From Gaoshiqia sediminis (GTDB taxonomy: Bacteria > Bacteroidota > Bacteroidia > Bacteroidales > Prolixibacteraceae), in NCBI RefSeq assembly GCF_025907915.1, contig NZ_JAPAAF010000011.1, positions 1 through 64,000 on the forward strand: 64,000 nucleotides of DNA, given 5' to 3'. The notes beneath the pieces are model-generated. The model saw only the letters and a list, made by a program, of their open reading frames with translations, was not told where the DNA came from and made no database searches. Of this stretch, positions 7,117-17,415 are shown one piece after another (within the stretch, counting starts at the first letter, position 1; every line of letters starts with the position of its first letter). A program made the position numbers and the translations under genes.

Positions 7117-8856
7117 ATGAAAAATGTAAAATTCAAGTTATTTGTATTGGCTCATTTGATTTTTCTGATGAGTAATATAAATGCTCAGAGCAAGGCTGCT
7201 TATCCGGAACTGATCAAGGAAAGTGAAGCGCTAATCATCAAAAAAATGGAATCGGATCAAATAATTGGAGTTAATGCTGTCATTCTAGTTGATGATTCTG
7301 TTATTTGGAAAAGAAGTTTTGGATATGCTGACAAAGAAAATAATGTGCCAATGGCTGAGCATACGGTTGTAAACATAGCCTCTGCAACAAAAACATTCAC
7401 GGTTTTGGCAATCATGCAACTTCAGGAAAAAGGATTACTCGATATAAACCAACCCATTAACAAATACCTGCCACAGTTTGATCCTTTAACCAGAGGTGAG
7501 AATTTAGATGATGTAACCGTAAAATCGGTAATCACTCATTCCTCGGGAATCCAGACAGATGTATTGAAAAACGGTGACCTGGGTTCCGGAAAATACACCG
7601 ATGTATTGGGTTTTATTAATGAATCGTATTTATTGTATCCTCCGGGTTTAGTTGAATCCTATTCCAATTCAGGCTATAATATTTTAGGGCATCTCATCAA
7701 ACAGGTAAGCGGGCAGGATTATCCGGAGTATATCCACGAAAATATTTTTGCGCCACTTGGAATGAGCAGCTCTGGTTTTTTTATGGATTCATTACAAGGA
7801 CGAACCAGGGTATATTCCGGTGGAAAGAGCATGCATGATTACGGTTTTAGGGATATCGCCTCCGGAGGCATTTACACCAATATCAACGATTTTATAAAAT
7901 ACGCCAGAGAGTTAATGCATGCCTATCATGGCATGAACTCGCCTTTGATTCGTACATCAACAATTCGGGAGATGTTTACGCTTCAAACCGGGAGCGCCGT
8001 ACTGGAGTCCAACAAAAAGGGATTGGGATGGTTTATGTTTAAAAATGATTCGGTTTTTGCAGTTACCCACGCAGGTGATGCTATAACCGGACATGCCGAA
8101 ATATGCTTGATCCCTGATAAAAATGCAGCAGCCATAATTTTAATCAATTCAGCAGAAGGCGAATCGCTGAAACGTGATTTCACCTTCAAATTCATACATA
8201 AATTCGGATTAAGTGTTCCTGACATTATCCCTCCACCGGTGATAAAAGAAGTACATCATGAAATTAACCCCATCGATTTACCGTTAGTAGTTAAGGAAAA
8301 ACATACAGGAGATTATTCCCAGGGATTTTCCTATCTGACGGTTTCGTTGGACGACGACAATCTGGTAATTTACAGAGACGGCAAACAGTATATATTAAAA
8401 GCACTTTCTGAAGATGAATTTGTACCGTATGAAGTAGGTCAGGATTCCCTTTCTGTAAAGGATAAAGAACGATATTGTTTTATGGATTATGGCAATTTTC
8501 ATATTCTGATTCATAAAAAAGGAGAGCAGGAATCAAGGTTAGGATATAAGCTGAATTCATTTAATACATCGAAATTTGCAAAAAAGCTTGGTTCTTATGA
8601 ACACTATGGTTACCAGCTATTGATGGGGGATACAAAATTCAAAGGGGCTGCATTGTCGATAGCCGATGATCGGATATTGATGCTGAAATTAATTGCCTAT
8701 GATGGTGAATATCCTTTCCCGTTAAATGTAATCTCCGATGGGTATGCTATTACAAGTGGTTTGGGAGTAGGGTTTGGGTTTACCGTTAAATTTACGGAAG
8801 ATGAAAAATATGATCTAATTGATTTTGGAGGAATAACGTTCCGGAAATTAAAATAA
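7117..8856 (+). CDS. Exported serine hydrolase, beta-lactamase class C fold
   Basis: A 579-residue secreted protein with a typical signal peptide ending at about NINAQS. The N-terminal ~360 residues form a class C beta-lactamase / D-alanyl esterase-like domain. The catalytic SATK is at residues 89-92, YSN starts at Tyr182 and HAGD is the third motif. Family members hydrolyse peptides, esters or lactams, and few are true resistance enzymes. Residues ~380-579 form a beta-rich C-terminal extension with no recognised name. A GTG one codon earlier is in frame, but the ATG at 7117 is preferred. The gene is monocistronic as far as can be seen. Confidence 0.85.
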   Translation: MKNVKFKLFVLAHLIFLMSNINAQSKAAYPELIKESEALIIKKMESDQIIGVNAVILVDDSVIWKRSFGYADKENNVPMAEHTVVNIASATKTFTVLAIMQLQEKGLLDINQPINKYLPQFDPLTRGENLDDVTVKSVITHSSGIQTDVLKNGDLGSGKYTDVLGFINESYLLYPPGLVESYSNSGYNILGHLIKQVSGQDYPEYIHENIFAPLGMSSSGFFMDSLQGRTRVYSGGKSMHDYGFRDIASGGIYTNINDFIKYARELMHAYHGMNSPLIRTSTIREMFTLQTGSAVLESNKKGLGWFMFKNDSVFAVTHAGDAITGHAEICLIPDKNAAAIILINSAEGESLKRDFTFKFIHKFGLSVPDIIPPPVIKEVHHEINPIDLPLVVKEKHTGDYSQGFSYLTVSLDDDNLVIYRDGKQYILKALSEDEFVPYEVGQDSLSVKDKERYCFMDYGNFHILIHKKGEQESRLGYKLNSFNTSKFAKKLGSYEHYGYQLLMGDTKFKGAALSIADDRILMLKLIAYDGEYPFPLNVISDGYAITSGLGVGFGFTVKFTEDEKYDLIDFGGITFRKLK

Positions 8857-8949
8857 CAACAGTCAATAGATGAATTCGAAGGATAAGATGATGGATTTTT
8901 CAACTATTACAAACGGAATTATTGTCGTTTATTTGTAAAAAGAAATACG

Positions 8950-9120
8950 ATGAAATACCGATTGATATTACTTGCCCTTGTCGGGTTGATGGCATTTTTC
9001 ACTTCCTGCAAAACCTGCGAATGTCCGGCCTATTCCCGGGGCGAAAGCTTGCAACCACAAGGGCCTTTTATGCAAAAGCAAGCCACGGTCCGAACCGGCG
9101 GAGCTGCTATCAACAGCTGA
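8950..9120 (+). CDS. Small lipoprotein (56 aa)
   Basis: A short frame with a convincing lipoprotein signal: MKYRLILLALVGLMAFFTSC, with Cys20 the lipidated residue. The remaining 36 residues are polar and include a second Cys pair (CKTCEC) and a Gln-rich stretch. Such tiny lipoproteins (often annotated as hypothetical) are common in Bacteroidota, and no function can be assigned. It starts 93 bp after the serine hydrolase gene. The leader has TTTATTTG 18 nt upstream of the ATG, close to the Bacteroidota -7 box. Confidence 0.55.
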   Translation: MKYRLILLALVGLMAFFTSCKTCECPAYSRGESLQPQGPFMQKQATVRTGGAAINS

Positions 9121-9330
9121 AAATTCCATTCTTGTTTCGTTGTTTTTTCCTGTTGAGGAATAACACCGGGCCGATAAGCAGAAAGCTTGTTTGGCGCATT
9201 AAAATCAGTGTAACAGTCTGATTTGTTTTTGAGTATAACACGAAGTCGTGGTTTTCTGTTATTTCCTTTTTGCAGCACGTTTGCCGCAAGTCCCAAGTCC
9301 GTTCGCAGCCACGGGAACACGCCTGTTGGA
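9120..9330 (-). ncRNA. Possible noncoding RNA, divergent from gapA
   Basis: A good Bacteroidota promoter on the minus strand points leftward into 9330-9121, which has no credible gene. The predicted transcript starts near 9330 and is rich in short helices (CCGTGG / CCACGA, CACGACTTCGTG, AAATCAG / CTGATTT). Several minus-strand frames are open here at once, which is common over structured RNA genes. No match to SRP, tmRNA, RNase P or 6S could be shown by eye. It may also be a relic, and its end is not defined. Confidence 0.3.
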
Positions 9331-9335
9331 AGGGG

Positions 9336-9367
9336 CAAAAATACGTTTCAGCCAATATTAATTCAAG
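9336..9367 (-). promoter_or_regulatory. Bacteroidota-type promoter for the possible RNA
   Basis: Read on the minus strand, TATTTTTG (9343-9336) matches the -7 consensus TAnnTTTG exactly. A TTG (9366-9364) lies 20 nt upstream, near the -33 TTTG position. Transcription would start near 9330. Confidence 0.5.
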
Positions 9368-9407
9368 TTTAAACTCTTGTTGAAAAAAATAAAAGAAAAA
9401 CAAAAAA

Positions 9408-9439
9408 TTTGACTGTATAGAATATAGTTCGTTATTTTG
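9408..9439 (+). promoter_or_regulatory. Candidate gapA promoter
   Basis: TTTG at 9408-9411 and TATTTTG at 9433-9439 are spaced 21 nt apart, close to the Bacteroidota -33/-7 pattern although the -7 box is one base short. This gives a leader of about 65 nt before the gapA ATG at 9512. Confidence 0.4.
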
Positions 9440-9493
9440 TGGGGCTTTAAAAAAAATACAAGCTAATAAATCAAAGAATAATTCTTTCATTAA

Positions 9494-10519
<1,026 letters not shown>

Positions 10520-10550
10520 GCTGAAGATTTTATATCCTTCGATAAAAACG

Positions 10551-10579
10551 AAAACCGCTCCAATTGGGGCGGTTTTTTT
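10551..10579 (+). terminator. Rho-independent terminator of gapA
   Basis: Stem ACCGCTCC / GGGGCGGT with a 4-nt AATT loop and a run of seven T residues, 30 bp after the gapA stop codon. It may also serve the convergent FAH-family gene. Confidence 0.9.
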
Positions 10580-10606
10580 GTTGCTGACAGTTTTAAAAAT
10601 AACTTC

Positions 10607-11221
10607 TTATTTTACCTCAAAGTCGAACATCTTTTTGCCTTCCAGAAAACCTTCCAACCGGTCGCCAATTGCTACCGGCCCAACGCCGGCCGGTGTGCCG
10701 GTGTAAATCAGGTCGCCAATTTTAAGCGTAAAATATTTCGATACCTGGCTGATCAGTTCGTCGATGGGGAACAGCATAAACGAGCTGTCGCCGTTTTGAA
10801 CGGTTTCGCCATTCTTTTTCAGCTGAAAACGGATGGCATTCAGATCGGGTAATTCGGATTTGGCGACAAATTCGCTGCTGATTACGGCCGACCGGTCAAA
10901 GGCTTTGGCCTTTTCCCAGGGAAGACCTTTGTCTTTCAGCTGGTTTTGCAGGTCGCGGGCCGTGAAGTCGATGCCCAGTCCAAGCTCATCGTAATAACGG
11001 TTGGCAAAGCGCGTTTCGATATTTTTCCCCAGCCGGTTGATCCGAACGATCAGCTCGCATTCATAGTGTACATCTTTGCTGAAATCCGGAATATAAAACG
11101 GTTCGTTGTTGCGGAGCAGGGCCGAATCCGGTTTCATGAAAATAACCGGTTCTGTCGGGATGTCGTTGTTCAATTCCCGGACGTGTTCGCTGTAATTTCT
11201 TCCGATACAGATGATTTTCAT
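10607..11221 (-). CDS. Fumarylacetoacetate hydrolase family protein
   Basis: A 204-residue cytosolic FAH-fold protein, the short form with the catalytic domain only. It shows the start KIICIGRNYSEHVREL, the metal-binding region EPVIFMKPDSALL and YECELIVRI, then GIDFTARDLQ and the closing IYTGTPAGVGPV. Family members cleave or decarboxylate beta-diketo acids, such as oxaloacetate or acylpyruvates. It is the last gene of the minus-strand group gldFG-dnaN-exonuclease, a neighbourhood common in Bacteroidota, so an oxaloacetate or acylpyruvate housekeeping role is more likely than a link to the distant sugar genes. Confidence 0.88.
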   Translation of the reverse strand: MKIICIGRNYSEHVRELNNDIPTEPVIFMKPDSALLRNNEPFYIPDFSKDVHYECELIVRINRLGKNIETRFANRYYDELGLGIDFTARDLQNQLKDKGLPWEKAKAFDRSAVISSEFVAKSELPDLNAIRFQLKKNGETVQNGDSSFMLFPIDELISQVSKYFTLKIGDLIYTGTPAGVGPVAIGDRLEGFLEGKKMFDFEVK

Positions 11222-11305
11222 AATTCACGGGTTATGAGTCGAGTGTCGGGTAGTGAGCCGCAAGTGAAAAAACTCAGGACTCATCACTCACTACTCGTGT
11301 CTTCT

Positions 11306-12109
11306 TTATTCTTTCATTCGCAGCTTGATGGCGGTGAGCACCTTTTTGGTGTACAGCGGAAATTCGCCATTCATGATCCAGCCGAAATAGCCGGGTTGTT
11401 CGCGCAATACCTTCTCAACAGGAACTCCTTTGTTTTTGCCAAAGTTGAACACTTCCACGCCATTTTCGTCATACACGATGCGTCCCAGAAAATCCACGTT
11501 GCGGTCGTACGACGAAAATTCGCTAAGGGCGGCAATATCGTTTTTGATGGGTTTGCTTACCCGTCCGTTACCCTCCTCGTATTCCGTATCCTGGTAAAGG
11601 TCGAGCTGAGCTTTCAGTACATCGTAAGTAGCTTTGGTGTCCACCATGGCGCTGTGGGCGCCAGCCAGTTCCTGTTGGCAGTAAAACTTGAAAGCCGCTG
11701 CCAGGGTGCGTTTTTCCATCTTATGAAAGATCGCCTGCACATCGATAAACTTCCTCTTTTTAAAGTCGATATCCACATCCACGCGCAAAAACTCCTCGGC
11801 CAGCAACGGGATGTCGAAACGGTTGGAGTTAAATCCGGCGAGGTCGCAGCCTTCCATAAATTTGGCCAACGACTTGGCCACTTCTTTAAAAGTGGGGGCA
11901 TCTTTTACGTCTTCATCATAAATGCCGTGTATTTTACTGGCAAATTCAGGGATTGGCATTTCGGGGTTGATCCGCAGGTCGCGGCTTTCTTCCGAGCCGT
12001 CCAGGTTAATCTTCAGTAAGGCGATTTCCACAATCCGGTCGGTCACCACATTGATCCCGGTAGTTTCCAGGTCCAGAAAAATCAGTGGATTTTTTAAATT
12101 GAGCTTCAT
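11306..12109 (-). CDS. DnaQ-like 3'-5' exonuclease (DEDDh)
   Basis: A 267-residue exonuclease of the DNA polymerase III epsilon family. All three Exo motifs are visible: FLDLETTGINVVTDRIVEIA (Exo I), GFNSNRFDIPLLAEEF (Exo II) and HSAMVDTKATYDVL (Exo III, His-type). Residues ~200-267 form an extra C-terminal domain (GRIVYDENGVEVFNFGKNKG, then YFGWIMNGEFP) that is usual for the Bacteroidota version and absent from E. coli DnaQ. The position directly after dnaN (226 bp gap) supports a role in replication or repair. It is followed at 85 bp by the FAH-family gene. Confidence 0.9.
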   Translation of the reverse strand: MKLNLKNPLIFLDLETTGINVVTDRIVEIALLKINLDGSEESRDLRINPEMPIPEFASKIHGIYDEDVKDAPTFKEVAKSLAKFMEGCDLAGFNSNRFDIPLLAEEFLRVDVDIDFKKRKFIDVQAIFHKMEKRTLAAAFKFYCQQELAGAHSAMVDTKATYDVLKAQLDLYQDTEYEEGNGRVSKPIKNDIAALSEFSSYDRNVDFLGRIVYDENGVEVFNFGKNKGVPVEKVLREQPGYFGWIMNGEFPLYTKKVLTAIKLRMKE

Positions 12110-12190
12110 CTATATGGTTTTTATTCAGGAAAAACAGGCGTTGTGAAACGTATTCAGTCGAGCCTGTTCAATTCAAATTCGTATAAAAAG

Positions 12191-12324
12191 AAAAGAGGCA
12201 ATTTTAAAAGTCCTGTTTTTGTCGTCATCCTGAAACAAGTTCAGGATCTTTATTGAACAGCCAGGCCTGAACTGAATTCAGGGTGACGTTCCGAACCGAA
12301 TTGACTTTAAAAATTGCCCCTTTG
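12191..12324. repeat. Nested inverted repeat between dnaN and exonuclease
   Basis: Outer arms GAGGCAATTTTAAAAGTC (12195-12212) and GACTTTAAAAATTGCCCC (12303-12320) pair over about 18 bp. Inside are CCTGAA...TTCAGG pairs of the widespread Bacteroidota 'CATCCTGAAACAAGTTCAGG' type. It starts 12 bp after the dnaN stop and could terminate the dnaN message. Confidence 0.75.
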
Positions 12325-12335
12325 ATGTGTTTTAA

Positions 12336-13466
12336 TTACGCGTTGATCATCATCGGCATCAACAACATCAGCACGTCTTCTTCGTCAAAATCTTTTTCAG
12401 CGGGCAACAGCAGGCCGGCACGGGTGGGGTCTGACAATTCAACACGCACATCGGTTGATGACAGGTTAACCAGGATTTCCTGCAAGAAGGTGGATTTGAA
12501 GCCGATTTCAATTTCATCGCCTTCGTATTCACATTTCAGGCGTTCAACGGCCGAGATGGCAAAATCGACATCCTGGGCCGAAACCACCAGCTGGTTGTCG
12601 TGAATGTGGAACTTGATCAGGTTGCTGGCCTGGTTGGCAAATACCGATACCCGTTTGATGGTGTTGTAAAATTCCAACCGGTCAACCACCAGTTTGTTTG
12701 GGTTATGAGTTGGGATTACCGAGTTGTAGCTTGGGTAATTCCCTTCCACCATGCGGCAGATCAACTTATAATTGCTGAGTGTGAAGAAGGCATTTTTATC
12801 GTCAAACTGAAGTTTCACGTCATAGTCTTCTTTGGCCAGCAAGTTCTTCAATAAGGCTGCCGGTTTTTTGGGCAGAATGAAGGACGATTCCACTTCGGCT
12901 TTGGCGTCGCTGCGCTTGTAGCGTACCAATTTATGGGCATCCGAGGCGACAAAGGTCAGGTCGTTTTGCCCCAGCTCAATGAAAATTCCGTTCATCACCG
13001 GGCGAAGTTCATCATCGGCTGTGGCAAACAAGGTACGGGCAATGCCGCTTTGCAGTACGTCGTGGCTCACACTGATGGAGGAGGCAACCTCTTCGCGCAG
13101 CACGGGCAGTTGCGGGAAGTCGTCGCCACTTTTCCCGACAATGCTGAATTTTCCGTTTTCAGAATAAATATCAATGGCAAAGCTGTCCTGGTCGATTTTA
13201 AAGGTCAGCGGCTGTTCCGGAAATTCTTTCAACGTATCATTCAATAACTTGGCCGGAACGGCGATGTCGCCTTGACCTTCAGTGTTGTCCAGCTCCAGGC
13301 TGGTGATAAGCGTTGACTCCAAATCTGAAGCAGTAACCGTTAGCCGGTTACTTTCCAGCTGAAATAAATAATTATCCAGGATGGGTAATGTATTTTTCGA
13401 ACTAATCACCTTACTGATCGCATTCAGGTGACTGAGCAATTCGGTACTGGAAACAACAAATTTCAT
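12336..13466 (-). CDS. dnaN: DNA polymerase III sliding clamp (beta)
   Basis: A 376-residue beta clamp that forms a ring dimer around DNA and tethers the replicative polymerase. It begins MKFVVSSTELLSHLNAISKV and shows the usual three-domain pattern, including ARTLFATADDELRPVMNGIF in the middle domain and a late EIGFKSTFLQEIL. The C-terminus ends MLLMPMMINA, matching the family MPMR-like tail but with an extra NA. Length is normal. It is transcribed leftward from its own leader after gldFG. Confidence 0.97.
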   Translation of the reverse strand: MKFVVSSTELLSHLNAISKVISSKNTLPILDNYLFQLESNRLTVTASDLESTLITSLELDNTEGQGDIAVPAKLLNDTLKEFPEQPLTFKIDQDSFAIDIYSENGKFSIVGKSGDDFPQLPVLREEVASSISVSHDVLQSGIARTLFATADDELRPVMNGIFIELGQNDLTFVASDAHKLVRYKRSDAKAEVESSFILPKKPAALLKNLLAKEDYDVKLQFDDKNAFFTLSNYKLICRMVEGNYPSYNSVIPTHNPNKLVVDRLEFYNTIKRVSVFANQASNLIKFHIHDNQLVVSAQDVDFAISAVERLKCEYEGDEIEIGFKSTFLQEILVNLSSTDVRVELSDPTRAGLLLPAEKDFDEEDVLMLLMPMMINA

Positions 13467-13601
13467 TGATATTTTTTTAAGTATTAGTGATCTGATTATT
13501 TAAATGTTGCGGACTTTTACATCCGGTTAACACAATCACACGAATATACAAACTTTGATTTTGTTTCTTGATGTTTTCGTTTGAGATTTTATACAAAGTA
13601 A

Positions 13602-16013
13602 TTAACCGCGGTATTTTCGTTTGCGGACAAAATTGAAAATCAATCCAAATAGCGAAATCAGGGCCAATGGCGCCAGCAAATTCAGCAGTTGCCAGAAGAA
13701 TTTTTCCTCGCGGACTTTTACTTTATCCAACAAACGCAATTTAAAAACGCGCGACCTTAGCGACATGATCCCGGTATCGTCGCACAGGTAATTCACCGCA
13801 TTCACCAGAAACTCTTTGTTGCCAAATGTTTGTTGCGAAAAGTTGTCGTAGCCCAGCGGCCGCGTTTGGGTCTGCCCGTTTCTCCGCGACACCTGGTTGG
13901 CGATCAGGCTTCCGTCGGCCAGGACAATTATTTTTGCCGGTTTCGACTCGGGAAGAAATTCAATATGGGTGGTGTTGAAATCTTCGGTGATGCGGTTTTT
14001 GAATGCCGATGAAAATTGCCCCTCCAGCAATACGCCAACCGGCACCAGCGATTGCTGGAACAAGTTGCGTGAGGGTGGGTTGTTGATACTTTGCAGACTG
14101 ATTTCTTCCGGTGTTTTTACAATGCGGGAATACGTTGAAGTATGCAGGATGACTGTCTTTTTCACATCGATATGTTGGCCAACCGTGTCGATAGAACTAA
14201 CAAATTCCGCTTTTAACCGGTTGAGGTTCCGGCTGATAACATGCGATTGGGCGGGTGTGAGCAAGGGCGAATAGTACCAGGGGGCCGGGGTGAACTTGGG
14301 AGCACTGCCAACCGGTGCGGTGTTCACCGGGATCATCAGGCACTCCACGTCCTGCACCAAAACCGGGTTTACGCGCACCCCGTAACGGAACAGCTGGTCC
14401 ATCAGGTTCAGGTCGCGCGGAAAGGCCAGGGTAGTTTCGCCGCGGCTAAGGCTGTCGAGGCTTACCAGTACCGGGTCGACCAGCCAAAGCAGGTTGCCGC
14501 CCCGCATCAAATACTGGTCGATAAAAAACTTGTCGGTTTCACTAAATGGTTGCGACGGATCGGCAATGATCAACGCCTTTGGTTGCATTTCGCCCGAAAC
14601 AAGGTCTGTTGCCAGGCGATTGGTTACCCGATAATTTTCAGACAGGGTTGTGCGGAGATCATGCGTTTCGGCATCGTTCAGTTCCGACTGTCCGTTCAGG
14701 AATGCAACTTCGTCTTTTTCATGCCCGAGCAGCTGTTGCAATGCCCGCATCAATTCAAATTCGAGTGTTTCTACCGAATTGTTCAGATTCACTTCAGCTG
14801 CCAGGGCCGGATTATTTTTTAACAGGTTTACCCCGATTTCCTCGCCTTTGTAACGGATAACCGCTCCCGGAAAAATCAGGTGCGTCACCGTTCCTTCATC
14901 GCGTGTCAGCCGTAAATCGGTTGGTTGCAGACCCAGCGAAATCAGGTTTTCAAACAGCTGGTTTCGCTCGTTGGCATTTTTTAGTTGATAAGGGTTCATG
15001 CTTTCATACCGCACGCGTATGTCGGCATAGGCATTCATGTCTTCTATTTTTTCTTCAACAGCCAGCTGCAATTTCCGAAATCCGGGGGGCAATTCGCCCG
15101 CCAAAAACAGATTTATTTTCACCGGTGCGTCCAGTTGGTTGATTAGTTCTTTCGAGATCGGGGAGAGGCTGTAGCGTTGTTCGGTGGTCAGGTCGATGCG
15201 AAAAAATAAACGGGATGAGATGCCCGCAAGCAGGATCAGCCCAACTGCCAACAAAGCCAGCTTTTGGAGTTGCTTTTTTAGTTTCTTTTGTTTTTGCCGA
15301 AGGAAGATACTGGTGAGCATCAGGACAAAAAAAGTGAGCGACACGAAATAAACCACGTCCCGTGAGTCAACCACGCCGCGGCTCATGGATAAATAGTGTT
15401 TGTTGATGCCAATACCGTTGAAGAACGATTTCAGGCCAACCGGCAGGTTCATGGATGCCATAAAGTCGAAGCCCGTGTAAAAGAAAAACGACAGGAAAAA
15501 AGCTGCCATGAACGCGAAGATCTGGTTGTCGGTAAGCGATGAAGCCAGCAACCCGATAGCCACATAGGCAGCCGCCAAAAAGAACAGTCCGGTAAACGAT
15601 CCCCAGGCAGCGCCGCTGTCCCAGTTTCCAACCGGGTTTCCCAAGGCATAAATAGAGTAGAAATACACCAGTGTAGGAAGCAGGCAAACGGCTACCAAAA
15701 ACAATCCGGCCAGGTATTTTGCCCATACAAGCTGGAATAGCGACAGCGGGCGGGTAACCAGTATTTCGAGCGTTCCCAGCCTTTTTTCTTCGGCAATCAG
15801 CCGCATGGTGAGCGCCGGAACCAGGAACAGGAAGATCCACGGAGCAAGCGAGAAGTAACTGTCCAAGGTTGCATACCCGTTTTCGAGCAGGTTGTAGTTC
15901 CCCGGAAATACCCAAAGGAATAGACCATTGGCAATTAAAAAAACAAAAGCTACCAGGTAGCCGGTAACCGACCCGAAAAAACCGGTAATTTCTTTCCGAA
16001 ATAGGCTGTACAT
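13602..16013 (-). CDS. GldF-GldG fusion, gliding-type ABC transporter subunits
   Basis: An 803-residue inner-membrane protein. Residues 1-~240 are GldF, an ABC-2 type permease with about six helices and the signature RLIAEEKRLGTLEILVTRPL at ~70-90. A linker rich in K/Q (RQKQKKLKKQLQKL) leads to GldG. GldG starts with one helix near residue 255, then a large periplasmic region (RYSLSPISKELINQLDAPVK at ~285), and ends with a helix and a basic tail (FNFVRKRKYRG). In Flavobacterium johnsoniae gldF and gldG are separate genes needed for gliding, whereas many non-gliding Bacteroidota carry the pair. No gldA ATPase gene is adjacent here. Confidence 0.9.
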   Translation of the reverse strand: MYSLFRKEITGFFGSVTGYLVAFVFLIANGLFLWVFPGNYNLLENGYATLDSYFSLAPWIFLFLVPALTMRLIAEEKRLGTLEILVTRPLSLFQLVWAKYLAGLFLVAVCLLPTLVYFYSIYALGNPVGNWDSGAAWGSFTGLFFLAAAYVAIGLLASSLTDNQIFAFMAAFFLSFFFYTGFDFMASMNLPVGLKSFFNGIGINKHYLSMSRGVVDSRDVVYFVSLTFFVLMLTSIFLRQKQKKLKKQLQKLALLAVGLILLAGISSRLFFRIDLTTEQRYSLSPISKELINQLDAPVKINLFLAGELPPGFRKLQLAVEEKIEDMNAYADIRVRYESMNPYQLKNANERNQLFENLISLGLQPTDLRLTRDEGTVTHLIFPGAVIRYKGEEIGVNLLKNNPALAAEVNLNNSVETLEFELMRALQQLLGHEKDEVAFLNGQSELNDAETHDLRTTLSENYRVTNRLATDLVSGEMQPKALIIADPSQPFSETDKFFIDQYLMRGGNLLWLVDPVLVSLDSLSRGETTLAFPRDLNLMDQLFRYGVRVNPVLVQDVECLMIPVNTAPVGSAPKFTPAPWYYSPLLTPAQSHVISRNLNRLKAEFVSSIDTVGQHIDVKKTVILHTSTYSRIVKTPEEISLQSINNPPSRNLFQQSLVPVGVLLEGQFSSAFKNRITEDFNTTHIEFLPESKPAKIIVLADGSLIANQVSRRNGQTQTRPLGYDNFSQQTFGNKEFLVNAVNYLCDDTGIMSLRSRVFKLRLLDKVKVREEKFFWQLLNLLAPLALISLFGLIFNFVRKRKYRG

Positions 16014-16052
16014 GCGTCAATTCGTTTTAGGGCAAACGAAGATAGCAAAAGA

Positions 16053-17183
16053 TTATTTCTTTTGCTGAAGTTTCGCTACCATCAGGCTGGCAGCGCGGGC
16101 CGAAGCGCCAGGTTCGCCCAAACGGTTGATCAGCTCACGGTAATTGGCATCAATTTGTTTGCGGTAGGCGGGATTATTTAATATCTTCTCCAATTCTTCG
16201 CGGATGTTTTTCACCGTGCATTGGTGTTGTAACAGTTCCCTTACCGCCGTGCGTTGCAGGATCAGGTTTACCAGCGATACCCATTTTATTTTCAGTACCT
16301 TTTGCCCGATTTTGAAAAACAAGGCCCCGCCTGCCATCCGGTAACACACGACTTGCGGACAGCAAATTACACCGGCCTCCAGCGAAACTGTTCCCGAAGC
16401 CAGCACGGCCACATCGGCCTGTTGCAGCACTTCGTAGGTTTTGCCTTGCAACAGGCTCGCTTCATAGCCTTTCAGTAGCTCTCGGTACACTTCATCCGGA
16501 ATGTTTGGCGCTGCCGTCACGATCAACTGGTGGGTTTTGAACGAAGCTGCTGCCTTGAGCATCCGGGGCAACAGCGAGCGGATTTCTTGTAATCGGCTTC
16601 CGGGAAGCAACGCGATAATTGGTTTGTCGGGCATATTATTGCCTTTCTTAAAAAACGCTCCCGGTTGTTTTGGTGGAATCGACTGCACGGCATCCAGCAC
16701 GGGATTGCCCACATAATTTACCGGGTAATCAAACTGCCGGTAAAATTCGGTTTCGAACGGAAGAATGGTGAACATCTCGTCCACAAATGCCTTTATCTTT
16801 TTAATGCGATGTGTTTTCCAGGCCCATATTTTGGGGGATATATAATAGAATACCCGAATGCCGTGGGCTTTTGCAAATTCGGCCATCCGCAGGTTGAAAC
16901 CGGGGTAATCCACCAGCACCAGCACGTCCGGTTGAAATTGGAGCAAATCCTGTTCGCAGGTTATGAAATTCTTTTTGATCGTGCGCAGGTTCAGCAACAC
17001 GGGTAAAAAGCCCATGAAGGCCATGTCGCGGTAATGCTTCACCAGTTGCATGCCGGCTTTTTCCATCAGTTCGCCGCCAAAGCCGCGAACAACGGCTGAT
17101 TCATCTTTCCGCATCAACTCCCGGATCAGGTTGGAGGCGTGCAAATCGCCCGAAGCTTCGCCTGCTATAAAATAGTATCTCAT
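16053..17183 (-). CDS. lpxB: Lipid-A-disaccharide synthase
   Basis: A 376-residue peripheral membrane glycosyltransferase (GT19) that joins UDP-2,3-diacylglucosamine and lipid X to form the lipid A disaccharide. Start MRYYFIAGEASGDLHASNLI, followed by GFGGELMEKAGMQLV, YYISPKIWAWKTHRIKKIK and LLPGSRLQEI, all family hallmarks. The ATG at 17183 is chosen because an upstream in-frame start adds 19 residues before the conserved start. It lies 39 bp upstream of gldFG and probably shares its transcript. Confidence 0.96.
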   Translation of the reverse strand: MRYYFIAGEASGDLHASNLIRELMRKDESAVVRGFGGELMEKAGMQLVKHYRDMAFMGFLPVLLNLRTIKKNFITCEQDLLQFQPDVLVLVDYPGFNLRMAEFAKAHGIRVFYYISPKIWAWKTHRIKKIKAFVDEMFTILPFETEFYRQFDYPVNYVGNPVLDAVQSIPPKQPGAFFKKGNNMPDKPIIALLPGSRLQEIRSLLPRMLKAAASFKTHQLIVTAAPNIPDEVYRELLKGYEASLLQGKTYEVLQQADVAVLASGTVSLEAGVICCPQVVCYRMAGGALFFKIGQKVLKIKWVSLVNLILQRTAVRELLQHQCTVKNIREELEKILNNPAYRKQIDANYRELINRLGEPGASARAASLMVAKLQQKK

Positions 17184-17415
17184 TCTGTGTAACAAAAAGT
17201 GTGAGCATCCAAAAGTAATTGTTAAAAATGAATTTGCCATGCTTGACCTGTTTGCAGGTTAATAGCTTTTTAATTTAAGGATCAAAATCAATGATGGGTC
17301 GATTATTTTTTTTTCTGATTTTTATAATGTTATTTCTTTTCATCTGGAAAATCATTATTTTCGATTTTCAAATTGTACGAATCAATAATTTTCAGACCTG
17401 GCAAAAATCAATTTT

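Noticed and set aside
9030-9490. Overlapping minus-strand frames upstream of gapA
   Set aside because: Several frames are open at once and none shows a domain. A structured RNA or relic explains them better.
10946-12019. 357-codon plus-strand frame
   Set aside because: It is antisense to the FAH and exonuclease genes, which have clear motifs. It is a shadow frame.
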